A model generated the notes under the pieces. It was not told the origin of the DNA, made no database searches, and worked only from the letters and a program-made list of their open reading frames with translations. Positions 46,918-58,720 of a DNA stretch of 64,000 nucleotides are shown here, in pieces. The first letter of the stretch is position 1; the number at the start of each line of letters is the position of its first letter. The DNA is taken from contig VNKQ01000019.1 in assembly GCA_016508695.1 (NCBI GenBank), positions 986,056 through 1,050,055 on the forward strand, given 5' to 3'. Made by a program: the position numbers and the translations under genes. The stretch is from Hyphodiscus hymeniophilus. Taxonomy: Eukaryota > Ascomycota > Leotiomycetes > Helotiales > Hyphodiscaceae.

Positions 46918-47472
46918 ATAAAGATTTCATGATGCCCCGAACGTACTCTTAAACCTTCCCAGATTTTGGTCAACTCTCGTCATACACAATTTGGCATACA
47001 AAAAGCGAAATACTTCGAATCACCTGACTGGGAAACGGAACTACCACTATTAGCTGAGTTTATTCTGAAGTTCCCCACAGAGACATATTATTTCACGAGT
47101 ACGGTGACTATATCTTAATTATGGCCTAGGTCGATTCGAAATGGTACTCTTGGTGGCTCGTTAATTAGATGTCGGATATCAGTGGCCAAATTCCAAAAAT
47201 CGGCCAGTCCCCTCAAAACGCGAAGGTATGGAGATGTGGGTAAGTTGAGAGGGATTCCGCCTCCTAGAACGGGCGGACATGACGTTGAGATTCGTGTACA
47301 GGATTTCACGCGACAGGAAAGATGGATCAAGGTCTGCTTTTCATTTTCAATACCACTACAATGTCACAAGTCTGCGTATATACTTCTTGAATGAGGAATC
47401 ATCCATTGGAGATTGACCCTGCAGCACTGCCATACTTTCTTGTATGTATTCCCTCTACGCCTTCGATCCTCT

Positions 47473-49572
47473 CTAGGTCCAAGAAGAGCTCAGTGGTATC
47501 AGCTGGATGGTGTCAAAGACAGCCTTTCCACCGTTCGCGATAATTTTGATATCCTGAGACTCCTGGTAACGAGGAGTTATCTTGGCAGTCATAACAGTGC
47601 CATCCCCAGCAAAGAGCTCCATGCTCGAGCGATCGATGAAGATGTCGAGTGTGAGTTCGTTCGAGGCCGGCGTAGCAATCTGAGCCGTCCAGGTACCAGC
47701 TTGTCCATAGCCTGCATTTGTGGTATCCAGAGTGAGTGTCTTGTTCGCAAAGTTGTACATGAGGACGGCAGACTCGGCCGAGGAACCGAAGAGGCTGACA
47801 TTGAACGCAGGAGCGTTCGAGGCGGCCAGGTTGACGGTCAATTGGAGACGTGCCATGGTGGTGGACCCGACCTTGATGCTGCCATGGACAGCTTTGTTGG
47901 AGAGAACAGTAGCGCGTCCGCTGGCGAGGGAGGCAAGCTCCTTGATGGGCCTGCTGCCAAGTCCGCCATCCTGTCGAAGGTAGAGCTCGCGGGTGATGGA
48001 CTGGACGCCCGCCCATCCATTCACGCGACTGGGCCACTTAGGCGTAGGCCAGTTGCCCATCCAGGTTATGGCAAGGTTACGGCCCCCGTCGTCAACATAC
48101 CACTGCATGGCGTAGCTGTCCGGACCGGCATCGGCGAGGCCAGACTTCTCGGATACGAAGGTGCTGCCATTGTATGAACCGACGTGGTACCAGCCGAGGT
48201 TGGCCCCTCCGTAGAAGAGAACCCATTTGTTGCCAATGGGGAAGAAGTTAGGACATTCCCACATAGTGCCGGTTGATCCATCCCCCTCGAAGAGGACACC
48301 AACATAGTCCCAAATCAGTTGCTCTGCTCCTTTCGGGCTCTTAGATACATAGAGCTGCACCTTGCCACTATTAGCATCACCGGACCCAACCACCATCTTC
48401 CATGTGCTGTCGGTAGGGTCCCAGTAGACCTTTGGATCGCGGAAGCCGCTCTCGGAACCAGGAGGGGGAGCTGCAATCAACGGATTTTTAGGTGAGTAAC
48501 CAAAGTCGACACCGTTCTTGCTGTTGGCCGAGAAGACCTCTTCGGGGGTATCGCCAGGATGGAAATCTACATCCGTAGACTCAGTGAATATCAACTGAAT
48601 ATCGCCGGTATTACTGTTGGTATAAGCTGATCCCGTGAAGCGACCACTGGTATCTGCTGTGTTGTTGGGATAGGGTGGATACAGAGCAATGGGAAGATTG
48701 TGCCAGTGGACAGCATCAGGGCTGTTGGCGTGGGACCAGTGCATTGGACCCCAAACCGGTGCAACCGGGTTGAACTGACTGAAAAGTTGGTGTTGACCGT
48801 GCCACTGGATCAATCCCGCGGGATCATTGATCCAGCCTTGGTATGGAGTGTAATGGTACTGATCACGTATTGGGTCGGCAGCATAAAGTTGAGGAGCGGA
48901 GAGACGGCTGGCCGTTTGGTCAGGTTGATTGGCCTGACCGAGGACGTGGAAGGTGAGTCCCTTGTCACCAAGGGCATCACATCCGGTGCGGACGTCGTCG
49001 ATATTGATGTGGCCAAAGCCAGCTGTGCTGTTGTCGTATACGAGCAAATGAACCTTGTGGCCAGCATATGCACTGGTATCCCAAATGATTCTGACCATAG
49101 CCTCGTCGTTCGAGCCGGTCTGCTTGAACAACATCTTCGAATCGCTTTCTCGAATCAAAGCAATGTAGTGAGAAATAGGATCCCAGCCACCGCCAATCAA
49201 GAAACTCATCACAGAGCTCGCGCTGAATGAGCTTGATCTCAGTGAGCCCGTGCCGGCGTCACCCGCCTGTCCAAATCCCCATAAGAAGGCATTGCCGACC
49301 TTTCTGAATGGTCCGTCCCAGTAGGTTGTGGAAGTGCTGACAGAGTTGTTGCCGAAGCCGTCTCCCTGAAGGACTGTCCATCCATTAAGGCCATTTTCAA
49401 AGCTTGGGTTTTCGGGGCCATCAAAGTGATTATGGTGGCAGTCTCCTGAAATGGGAGACGCATTTGCCAAAGTCGAAAGGTTGGGCAATATCGATGACCA
49501 GGAGAGGAACAAGGTGAGCAGACCACCCTGACAACAGTTATACTTCATGCTGACTCCCTGAATGAGTTTCAC
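47473..49572 (-). CDS. Secreted GH32 fructan hydrolase (levanase/invertase type) with N-terminal beta-sandwich module
   Basis: This enzyme hydrolyses beta-fructosides (sucrose, levan or inulin). It is a single intronless frame of 699 residues. A signal peptide covers about residues 1-38 (ATG 49548 is an alternative start). Residues 50-200 form an extra module with NPSFENGLNGWTVLQGDGF, GDAGTGSLRSSSF and GFGHINIDDVR. This module occurs mainly in bacterial levanases and levan-binding GH32 proteins. The catalytic five-blade domain follows: nucleophile Asp in GWINDPAG (D250), the stabiliser motif FRDPK (378-381) and the acid/base Glu in MWECPNFF (E439). A C-terminal beta-sandwich ends near residue 690. 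Codons appear intact. It opens the sucrose/fructan module with the transporter and amylosucrase. Absence of introns and the N-terminal module hint at transfer from bacteria. Confidence 0.92.
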   Translation of the reverse strand: MKLIQGVSMKYNCCQGGLLTLFLSWSSILPNLSTLANASPISGDCHHNHFDGPENPSFENGLNGWTVLQGDGFGNNSVSTSTTYWDGPFRKVGNAFLWGFGQAGDAGTGSLRSSSFSASSVMSFLIGGGWDPISHYIALIRESDSKMLFKQTGSNDEAMVRIIWDTSAYAGHKVHLLVYDNSTAGFGHINIDDVRTGCDALGDKGLTFHVLGQANQPDQTASRLSAPQLYAADPIRDQYHYTPYQGWINDPAGLIQWHGQHQLFSQFNPVAPVWGPMHWSHANSPDAVHWHNLPIALYPPYPNNTADTSGRFTGSAYTNSNTGDIQLIFTESTDVDFHPGDTPEEVFSANSKNGVDFGYSPKNPLIAAPPPGSESGFRDPKVYWDPTDSTWKMVVGSGDANSGKVQLYVSKSPKGAEQLIWDYVGVLFEGDGSTGTMWECPNFFPIGNKWVLFYGGANLGWYHVGSYNGSTFVSEKSGLADAGPDSYAMQWYVDDGGRNLAITWMGNWPTPKWPSRVNGWAGVQSITRELYLRQDGGLGSRPIKELASLASGRATVLSNKAVHGSIKVGSTTMARLQLTVNLAASNAPAFNVSLFGSSAESAVLMYNFANKTLTLDTTNAGYGQAGTWTAQIATPASNELTLDIFIDRSSMELFAGDGTVMTAKITPRYQESQDIKIIANGGKAVFDTIQLIPLSSSWT

Positions 49573-50876
49573 TATTGAGATTGTAGAAATTGATAGTCTG
49601 GGGGGCCGAGAAATGAAAGCATAGCAGGATCGACTGTCAGACTATATATACTCCAGCAGCACTAATCCAGGAGCACTATCTCGTCAGCTTCCTCCTCTCC
49701 TTGAGCACAAAAGATCAAATTGCCTTTCCGGCCCTTTCAGTCGTGGCGCAAATGTAGCTCTCTAGAGATTGAAAGTCTATTGACCCGAGTCACGAAAACG
49801 CAGATCTAGATCCCACAAACACCCCATAAGCTACCGTACATCACCAAAAATGAGATGCACAAATGGCCGAAGGGAACTACGGTCTTACTCAAGGTTTGCG
49901 GTTCATGCACAAAGTGCGAGAGTGTACTCCGTTCAAAAAGCGGGGAAACTCTGGGGACGGCACACGTTGCACCTTGTACAGTATACTAGCAGCACTTCGA
50001 CGTCAAGCAAGTCCTCGCTTCGTTCGAATGTGTGGGCGGGTAGCCGTTGCATGAAACGGCACTCTTACTAGTGGCACACCGGCGTGCTGCAAAGAGATAT
50101 AGTACAATACATGTAAGCCTCTACAGTAGAGAGTTTATCCGGCTATGTCGTTTTCATGGATGTTGAGCCGACCATAGTAGTCGCGTGCGCGGAGGTAAGA
50201 AGAAAGAAAACCCGAACCAACGCGGAGGTCGGAGGAGGACAGCGACAGGCGAGGTGGGCCCTGGCACCGATTGCAAGCTAATACCAATTTTTGACGAATT
50301 TACTGCACTACAAACCCCGCACTACTACCCGTAGGAAGGGATGAGGAGTAATTATAATATTATGAAGTGAATTTTACCAAAACTGTATCTAGCTCGATGA
50401 ATCATGGAGAACCATTGTGTTGTATGCTACCATAAGAAGTGAGAGGAAGCGGAGCCTAGTGTTTGATGATACATTATTTTTATGTAATATTGCCGTCAGG
50501 TGCCTCGTCAAGACATTATAACCTCTGTATTGGCCGTTAGTCAGGTTGCAGACTGTAGTCAGGTCTTGGAGTCATTGCGTGGACACTACCTTATGTCCTG
50601 TGGCTAATCCATTCTGCATTGAGCCATACTGTACCTCGATTCCGGATCCCTATCTTTGGTCAAGAAACCCAACTAGCTACAAGTACTCTTACACCATCGA
50701 TAATAACACCCTCCGAGATTGAAGTTAGACCTGAAGAAGGGAGTTTCGGCCACAACTCCGTCAGATCCCAGCCCTGACCGCAAGGGCTGTAGTAACGAGT
50801 ATCCCAATATCGTAGCGTTGCCACCAATTACTTTTTGTTTCGCATTCTTCGAAGCTCGTCTAGTTCCCAGTGCTGT
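49573..50876. other. Intergenic region, GH32 promoter side
   Basis: About 1.3 kb between the GH32 start and the 3' end of the next regulator. It holds the GH32 TATA element. No gene is supported. Confidence 0.5.
49643..49650 (-). promoter_or_regulatory. TATA box of GH32 gene
   Basis: TATATATA lies 70-95 bp upstream of the two possible GH32 start codons. Confidence 0.5.
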
Positions 50877-52957
50877 TCAACGTCTACGGCCCACGAAGCG
50901 TTGTCTCAATATGAATCCAATCTTTCCGATCGCCGGACTCACTGCAACGGCGTCGCCAGTTTCGAACAGTTTCGAAGCAATATCAAAGCAGCGCGTTACG
51001 TTTGGTGGAGTAGTCGATCGAAGACATAAGCTGCTTGCGCCCTTGAAGCAAGCCATTGTGGTGATAAAGAGACTGATCAAGAGCGCGCGATTATTAGCAC
51101 AATTGGCAATAGATACTATAATCAGCCAAACGATTCGAACACCACAAGCTCACCTTGCATATATACTCCAGGGATTCTGAGGTCGGTTATTGATCACTGA
51201 CGCTGCGGTCATTACAAACCCGACATACGAGTCGAAGAACTGTGCACAGTTATCCGTTGGGGCCGGTGTCAATGTTCCCGTGTTTATTACACTATAGACT
51301 GCCGGCCAGTAGATATTCGTCAAACAAAGATAGTATTGCATCTGTAGAACCTGCGTGACAGCGATTACACTCGAAGCACGAAATGAACTGTTGGTTTCCA
51401 GGAAGTCGTCGGGCAGCACTGAAGTCGTGTCTTGACACTCGAAACGTATGCTGGGTGGAAGGTGATGGTGCCAGGTCTGAAGTTGGTAAGTGAGCTCAAG
51501 GGCAATGATTGGCGCATACACTTCCTTTGCTTGGGAGACAATGACTGATGTGGTACAGCGGCGAATCATCCGAGCCATGGTAATCTGAGCCAGAAAATAG
51601 GCCTTTGCAATTTCCGGAGACAATCCAAAAGCATGGGCGGATGGCATGCTGTGGAGTAGGATCACCTGATCCTCCCGACATGGTTGACAAGAGGTAAGTA
51701 TTGCTGGAAGGAGAATACGATCGTCGAATTTGCAGATGTTACTTTCAGGCATATCAATGTGGTAGGCAAGTTCACTGACGAGTCAGCTTCAATAAATGTA
51801 GCGGAATATCAGGACCACGAACGTCTCGATAAGGAGTATTGACCAAAAAGATCTTCTCAAAAGATCAATCTTGTTTTCATCATCATCAAGGAGACGACTA
51901 GTAGTTGCGAACATCAGCGCAATCCTTTCATATGGTTCACTGCAATGTACCATTTGAACATTGCTTGAGCCCTACTCGAAGCAATTAAGATATAATCGTG
52001 CGCTTGACATGGTTTTGCCATGGAGCAATAATATATGCTGAGAAGGACAAGGCATTGAACACTGGTTAAAGTGAACTCGGAGAGCACATTGGGGAGCATT
52101 CCGAGGGCTTTACTAATATACTGGGAGTCAGGGCGTAACTCGTAGGCAGCAGTCAACGAAGGGCATGCTGTAATCGAGCCGATGGCAGCGACCAACAGTA
52201 CAAGACAAGAGCCTGCAGATGGCACCAGGAGACCAGCGATCGTTTCGCGATAGTAGTCGAAAGTATCTGATGGTAGAATTGGATACCAATGATGTATTCG
52301 ATCATAGAAAGCCCCAAAAGCCCTGAATAGCTTGTCAGGCCTCTCGTTGAAAGTGCATGGTTACCACTTACAATATAGCATGCTCGTACTGGAACCCAAA
52401 TCCAAACACTTCACTTGGAAGGGCTAACGTTGAAACATCGGTCCTCTCCCGGGCTACCAGTTGAGATGCAAGCTTTGGATTTAGCTCTAGCAAGCATAAC
52501 ATTGATGGGGTTTGAATAGTCATGAATGGAAATTCTCTCCTCCAGTGACGACTAATGATGGATTCATCAAGGGGATACTCTCTCAATGGTGGTAATTCCG
52601 GCAGATACCCGGGAGGTTGCTCGAAGATTCTTGCCTCTTGTCCGACGAGTCCTATGGATAGCAGCCCACAGAGACGATCCAGATCTTCTTTTATTGCAGA
52701 TATCTCTGCATCATGCCTACGAGGCGTCCAATTACGGTAAGCTCATTTCACATATATGGGAGTCGGACGTACCTAGATACTGGGGGCCCAGTACTGATAT
52801 ATGTGCATTGGATATCGTGACTCTCACAGAAGGCGCAGGCCGGCTTTCGTCCGTCACACTTGGTCCTTCGTGACCGACACATCTCACACGCGAATGTGGC
52901 CCGCGTGTTCTTCCTAGCTTTTGTTCCCCCGCCATGATCGGGCTCAATTAGATTCAT
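50877..52957 (-). CDS. Zn2Cys6 transcription factor
   Basis: A zinc-cluster regulator. Exons in gene order: 52773-52957, 52372-52716, 51951-52322, 51823-51897, 51154-51774 and 50877-51072 (1794 nt, 597 residues, 48-81-bp introns). The DNA-binding cluster CEMCRSRRTKCDGRKPACAF begins near residue 24 and ends CESHDIQC. A short acidic heptad-like linker (EISAIKEDLDRLCGLLS) could dimerise. The middle region has FYDRIHHWYPILP, LLVAAIGSITACPS, DLLRRSFWSILLIETELAYH and PRY-like segments of the fungal TF domain. All junctions keep frame. It is located between GH32 and the hexose transporter and is a candidate regulator of the sucrose module. No direct evidence of target sites is available. Confidence 0.86.
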
Positions 52958-54189
52958 GTGTCACGAGCTTCCGCGATCTCGACTGGCGTGTGGAATTGGA
53001 CTTGTTCCATTTCCATTCCATGAGGCAATATGGAGCCCTGACGTCTGGTTCGCTAAAGGCTGACTAACCATCATAGCATTCTTATTAGTGGACCTAGCTC
53101 AGTGAAGGTAGCTGCCTCAGGCATTATGGTCACCAAGCATTCTCGTGATTTAGCTACCTAAAAAACTTTTTACAGTAGCCACTAAATATCTAGTAGATTT
53201 TCGTAATATGGTAGCTCAGTGGCTTGTCATTCCCTGTTACAAGATGGCGAGGTATGGACTACGACAACACATGACAGAAGAGAGAGTCTGTGCGGCTGCT
53301 ATCCTGCAATGGCGGGATTCGCTAAGGTAGTGTCGCGGAGCTCGTGATTTGAAAGCGATAAGCGACATGGAGAAGAGCCGTCAGCCGAGCTCAGCTGTTA
53401 AGGGGTTACGATTGGTTGGATACGACTGCGTGTAGTAACGGAGTATGATGGATTAACTGGATCATTCATGAGGTATTACTCGAACGTGCATCAACAACGC
53501 CGATGCCTGGATCGGATCACTCACCGGCGCTATAAACCTCCAGTACTATGCTGTACAGTACCTACAGCATCTGATATTGCATGGAGGCTCTGTGGGTTCA
53601 TTACGGATATAACTAAGTGCCTAATACGACGGTGGACGGCGGCTCTATTTTCGAGCTATGGACTGTTTGCCACGCAGAAGAATTCTTCTGGATGTGCCAA
53701 GAAAAGCCTCGGAGTCGGAACTATATTATTTGTACCCAACACGCAATATGGGTGAGCACTCCCTAGCCGCGAATCCCCTGATTCGCTGCATCGACTGGGA
53801 CGTGACAAAGACCGCTCTCGCATGATCGCTTTCGTAAAGTGAGCTATTGGGTCTGCGCCATGTCGGACTGGCACTGGACAAGTCTTCATCGAGTCATCAA
53901 CGGGACCTCTGCGAGATCTGGACCTGCCAGTCTTCGAAGCCCCAATATTTTGTGGTCAATCTGCGGGGATCCCTCCATTTTCCATTCCTCATGCCGTCTC
54001 TTGTGGAGTCGCTTGCAACCTGGAGAAGGACCGAGACTGTCCAGTCTCATATGATATAAAAGGACTTGAGCTCCTATTACGAGTCGAATCAAGCTCTGCA
54101 ATTCTCGAGCACCACACTCCTGATTTAGCCACTATTGCTGCCTCGGACGTCACTCATCACCTACGACCTAACATCTTCAATCCTTCATC
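52958..54189. promoter_or_regulatory. Divergent intergenic region regulator / hexose transporter
   Basis: About 1.2 kb holding the promoters of the regulator (minus) and transporter (plus). A TATAAAA element lies at 54055-54061. Open frames here lack signatures. Confidence 0.5.
54055..54061 (+). promoter_or_regulatory. TATA box of hexose transporter
   Basis: TATAAAA lies 129 bp upstream of ATG 54190. Confidence 0.5.
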
Positions 54190-56004
54190 ATGCCTTTCAT
54201 GTTGAAGGCTCCGGCAGGGAGTCCTGGAAAATCGTGGCCCGCTATCGTGATCGGATTCTTCGTCGCCTTTGGCGGTGTTTTGTTCGGGTAAGTCTCACCG
54301 CTGAGCATTTCCACAATTTTCATTTCAAGGCCAACTAATATGTCATTGTGGTTAGATATGATACTGGAACAATTGGTGGTATACTGGCAATGCCATATTG
54401 GCGAGATGAATTTTCCACGGGATATCGAGACCCTACAGGCCACCTCGACGTTACCGCTTCTCAATCTGCCATGATCGTTTCCATCTTGTCGGCCGGCACC
54501 TTCTTTGGTGCACTTACTGCAGCACCTGTCGCAGATGCTATTGGCCGTCGATGGGGTTTAATCGGTTCGACTGCAATTGTGTTCAACTTGGGCGTCATCT
54601 TACAAGCCGCCTCTACAAGAATCCCTACCTTCGTTGCTGGTCGATTCTTCGCAGGCTTCGGCGTTGGTTTGATATCGGCTATGAGTAGGCATTGATTCTG
54701 ACAAGAAATTAAAAATACTCTACTAACTGAGGTTACCATAGTACCTCTCTATCAGTCCGAAACAGCACCTAAATGGATTCGTGGAGTGATCGTTGGCTCA
54801 TACCAATTCGCTATCACGGTAGGCCTTCTAATAGCCTCAGTCGTCAATAACGCAACGCAAAATCGTCAAGATACTGGTTCATACCGCATTCCAATCTCTG
54901 TTCAGTTTGCATGGTCTATCATTCTCGTTGCTGGAATGCTGCTTTTACCTGAAACCCCCCGCTACTTGATCAAGAAAAATGACCTCGCTGGTGCTACGGC
55001 ATCTCTCGCCAGGATTCGACGTCTTCCACAAGACGACCCAGCAATCATCGAGGAACTTGCCGAAATTCAGGCCAACCACAATTACGAGCTGAGCTTAGGA
55101 AAGGCTAGCTACGTGGACTGCTTCAAGGGAAACCTTCTCAAGCGGCTTCTCACGGGCTGTCTTCTCCAAGGCTTACAACAATTGACCGGTATCAACTTCA
55201 TCTTTTACTACGGCACCCAATTTTTCAAGAACTCCGGATTCAAGAACAGCTTCACAGTAAGCTTGATCACCAGCTGTGTCAACACCGCCTCGACTATACC
55301 AGGCCTCTACGCAATTGAGAAGTGGGGACGACGACCTGTTCTCTTTTGGGGCGCGATTAGTATGTGCGTCTCGCAGTTCCTCGTCGCTATACTCGGAACC
55401 ACGACCACTAGTCAAGATAACCTTGGCAACATCATTGTGCACAATGTCGCTGCCCAAAAAGCTGCCATTGCTTTTATATGCATTTATATCTTCTTCTTTG
55501 CCTCATCCTGGGGCCCTGTTGCATGGTACGTCCTATTTTGCCCCACCTTTTCCATCATATATCAACCTCTTACGCCATTACTTCCTGTCGAAAAGCGTGG
55601 CTCATGGTTTTCCTGTTGTCTTTAGGGTTGTCACTGGTGAAATATTTCCCCTCAAGGTCCGCGCCAAGGCTCTCTCGATGACCACAGCTTCCAACTGGCT
55701 CCTTAACTGGGCCCTTGCATACTCGACACCCTACCTTGTCAACTACGGACCCGGCAATGCAAATCTGCAATCCAAGATCTTTTTCATCTGGGGAGGATGC
55801 TGCTTCATTTGCATCGCCTTTGTCTACTTCCTCATATACGAGACCAAGGGCCTCACACTGGAGCAGGTCGACGAGCTCTACGTCGAGGTGTCCGATGCCA
55901 GGCAGAGTCTCAACTGGGCTCCAACCATCACTTTCAGAGAGCTTCAAGAAGGAAAGACACATGAGCATGTGGAAGCCGAGGAGGCTTCGGAGAAGGTTCA
56001 GTAA
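54190..56004 (+). CDS. MFS monosaccharide transporter
   Basis: A 12-helix hexose/proton symporter. Exons are 54190-54287, 54356-54684, 54742-55525 and 55626-56004 (1590 nt, 529 residues). Sugar-porter signatures are complete. GGVLFGYDTGTIGGILAM is in TM1, formed across intron 1. DAIGRRWGL lies between TM2 and TM3, and PLYQSETAPKWIRG after TM4. The central region has LLPETPRYLIKK and LQQLTGINFIFYYGTQFF. The fourth exon begins WVVTGEIFPLKVRAKA, and the C-terminus has YETKGLTLEQVDELY. The protein closely fits the high-affinity fungal glucose/fructose carriers. It stands between the regulator and the amylosucrase gene and would import glucose or fructose from GH32 action; specificity is inferred. 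Confidence 0.92.
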
Positions 56005-56489
56005 AGTCTCTGCTTTCGGAGCAGCAGCCTTACTTGGCCCTTTTCAAGAGGGGAGTAAGATATTAGTAGTGACCATTGGCTTGGAAAGGCGGCGGACGAT
56101 GTAGTCCGTATACACAGTTTTCGATTCCTGTTACAAGACTGGTGACACGCCAAGCTTTTAGTAGCTCAGTGCCGCTCTTGTGGTTAAAAGTATACATATC
56201 GACGGTTCCACATGCTATCCATATCATCTCACAATTTGCTCTTGCAGTCTGTTCATGCGCAATGATCCTGACACTAGATGCTCCACAGTGGAACACTGCA
56301 AGCTCGTAACCGATAGATGCTGGTCGCATGCCCTGAATCATGAAGTGTTGCGCCGTTCAAGCGAGTTCCAATCGGAAATCTAAAACCAAACATAAACCAG
56401 CTGCAACGAAGTTGTGAAAAATATTCTTGAACTATGCAGAACTATTTGATTGTAAATCTTGCGTCAAAGTAATTCCACCCCACCCAATT
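56005..56489. other. Convergent intergenic region
   Basis: 485 bp between the transporter and amylosucrase 3' ends; nothing recognisable. Confidence 0.55.
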
Positions 56490-58720
56490 TCATTTCCCAC
56501 GCTCATACCGCAGCCAAACATACTGATGCGCTCTCAACTTGACGCCATCCGTCCTCGCATCAAGCACAGCACCTGTAATTAGATCCTTGCCTACCCCTCC
56601 AAACTCGCCAAACCTCTCCCGCGAAAGGTGCTCTGCAAAGTCCGAGAAGTTCGCCAAGCACAGCACAATCCCTCGCGGGCCTGGCCTCATGTATCCCAGC
56701 ACATGCTTGTTTTGGGTATGAAAGCAGACCGCGTGCGCACCGCCAAGTTCCTCAGTAGTCTTCCTCACTTTGACAAGTCGCGCAAGTCCCGCAAACACGC
56801 GTCCTGGCATCGTGCTCTGGTCGTGTCGAAGCGCAAATCGCTCAGCGGAGTAGGCGGGACGATTGACCCAGCGCGAATCACTCGCGCGGGAAGGGTCGTT
56901 CACGTAGGCGTAGTCGTTCAGCACGCCGACCTCATCTCCAAGATAGATGAGGGGGATGCCGCCCGTAGACATGGCGATACTGTACGCTAATAGGATCCGC
57001 TCAACTGCAGCTTCCTCACCGCTCTCCAATCCAGCTAGAGATGCTGTGGTGCCAGAGATGCGGCAGTCGCCGGTGCGTGGGTTGTCTTGGAATGGGACCC
57101 CGCGCGCGAAAGAGCCTGGATGGCGGTTCACGAAGAAAGAGTTGAGAAAACGGCGGTGGGGGAAGGCGTCAATACCAAGCTCTTGGGCGTCTTCGTCTGA
57201 GAATGTCCAGCCAATGTCGTCGTGTGAGCGGACGTAGTTAACCCATGCGCAGCCGCGAGGCAGGTTGTGGCGACGCTCCAGTGCTTGGGATAGCATGGAA
57301 ACTTTGCGAGTCGCAAGCGCCTATGTGAATGGTTGGTTTAATGGCAGCTTTGAACATGTTTTAGGGTGGATCAATCTTACCTCCCATGTCAGTGCCATCT
57401 GTAGAGGGTTGTATGAAATTTGACACTCTTTAGGGCTGATGTATTCCTTCACTTCGTAGGGGTGTACTATTGCTTCGGATTTGAAGACGACCAAGGGTGC
57501 TGCTATGCGGCATAGACAGTTGAAGACGCGGAGGATCTTATGGGCTTCGGGAAGACTCTCACATGATGTGCCCATTCTTTTCCAGACAAAGGCTACTGCA
57601 TCCATGCGAAAAACCTCTACACCAAGATTCGAAAGGAAAAACAGCTCGCCGGCCATGGCTCGGAATACAGCGGGATTCGAATAGTTCAGATCCCATTGGA
57701 AGTGATAGAACGTCGACCATACCCAACGGCCATCAGGGAGACAGATGAAGGAACCCCGATGATCATCACTGTTTTTGTCAGGAAAATTGAAGCATATGAG
57801 TGGTAGAAATGATATGGAACTTAGAGGGCTTGAGCGCGGGCATAGAGATTCAGGGTTTGAGCTCGAAGGGAATTCGGCCTTGGAACCGACGACTGTCACA
57901 CCCAGTATGATCCGATGAAGGATAGAATGTGACACAGACCAAGAGGCCGGCAGATTATACGACAATCATGTAGAGCAGTAATAAGTGTATCAGGGGGAAA
58001 AGAAAAGGCATGAAATACTAACGGAAAAATCTCCCTCGTTGTCTTCTCGAATTCGTCGGGCATCGACCTATCCGCAAACATCCAATAAAATGTGCTGTCT
58101 TCACGCCTTCCAGCTGCTGCATTCTTGGCCCACTCATGCTCGTCACTAGTATGGTTGAATATCATATCCAAAACTAGACTGATTCCATTTTTTCTCAACT
58201 CCGTTGCTAGGTCTCTCAAATCTTCAATTGTACCTAGACATGGCTTCACCTTACGATAATCGCTCACGGCATAACCACCATCGTTAAAAACTTCGGGACT
58301 GTCGAATAAAGGCATCAAATGCAGGTAAGTGAGGCCGAGATCTTTGAAGTACGGGATCTTAGAGCGGATGCCGGCGAGGTCGTCGGCGTAGAGATCAACA
58401 TAGGCCACACCACCAAGCATGTCATTGGACAGGAACCATTCGGTGTTGACCTCTCTCACCCGGTCCAGTGCCTTTAGATCTTTAGGTCGATCGCACCAGG
58501 AATGTGCTGTGAGTGTCACCACATTGGCAAGCTGATCCAGTACATCCTCCCGATGACCATAGAGCTCCGAGTAGATGCTGTACAGTGTGTCGAAGTTTGA
58601 TTCCAAGCGGTTCAGGAAGTCCCTATCATTCAGCGCTTTTGAACCTGCTTCACTGAGACCGAGCCTGCCTTCGATATGTGCTCGGGCAACATTGGCGTCC
58701 TGGTTTGGAGAGGCGTTCAT
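56490..58720 (-). CDS. Amylosucrase (GH13, bacterial-type)
   Basis: Amylosucrase transfers glucose from sucrose onto alpha-1,4-glucan and releases fructose; it can also isomerise sucrose. Exons are 58023-58720, 57381-57768 and 56490-57320 (1917 nt, 638 residues). Intron 1 is unusually long here (254 bp) and intron 2 is 60 bp. The N-terminal helical domain (about 1-90) precedes the barrel. Conserved motifs are MPLFDSP, LVLDMIFNHTSDEH, the nucleophile Asp in VEVFRMDA (about D289), the acid/base Glu in FKSEAIVHP (about E331) and YVRSHDDIGWTFSDEDA. RRFLNSFFVNR and SFARGVPFQDNP are diagnostic of the amylosucrase subfamily. No signal peptide is present, so it acts on cytosolic sucrose. The family is chiefly bacterial. 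The gene sits with GH32, a hexose carrier and two regulators. Confidence 0.92.

Larger units (their letters stand above)
46178..47472. other. Intergenic region with two hairpins
   Basis: About 1.3 kb between the frameshifted regulator (promoter side) and the 3' end of the GH32 gene. It contains two adjacent hairpins and one small Cys-rich open frame, listed separately. Nothing else is supported. Confidence 0.5.

Noticed and set aside
47473..48177. Plus-strand frame of 254 codons antisense to GH32
   Set aside because: It mirrors codon structure of the GH32 gene on the minus strand and has no domain.
50719..51180. 153-codon plus-strand frame
   Set aside because: It overlaps the last exons of the Zn2Cys6 regulator on the opposite strand and shows no family features.
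57769..58022. Possible extra exon within the 254-bp amylosucrase intron
   Set aside because: Direct joining gives REIFPDDHRGSF, which fits the family; the intron peptide has no match to amylosucrase.
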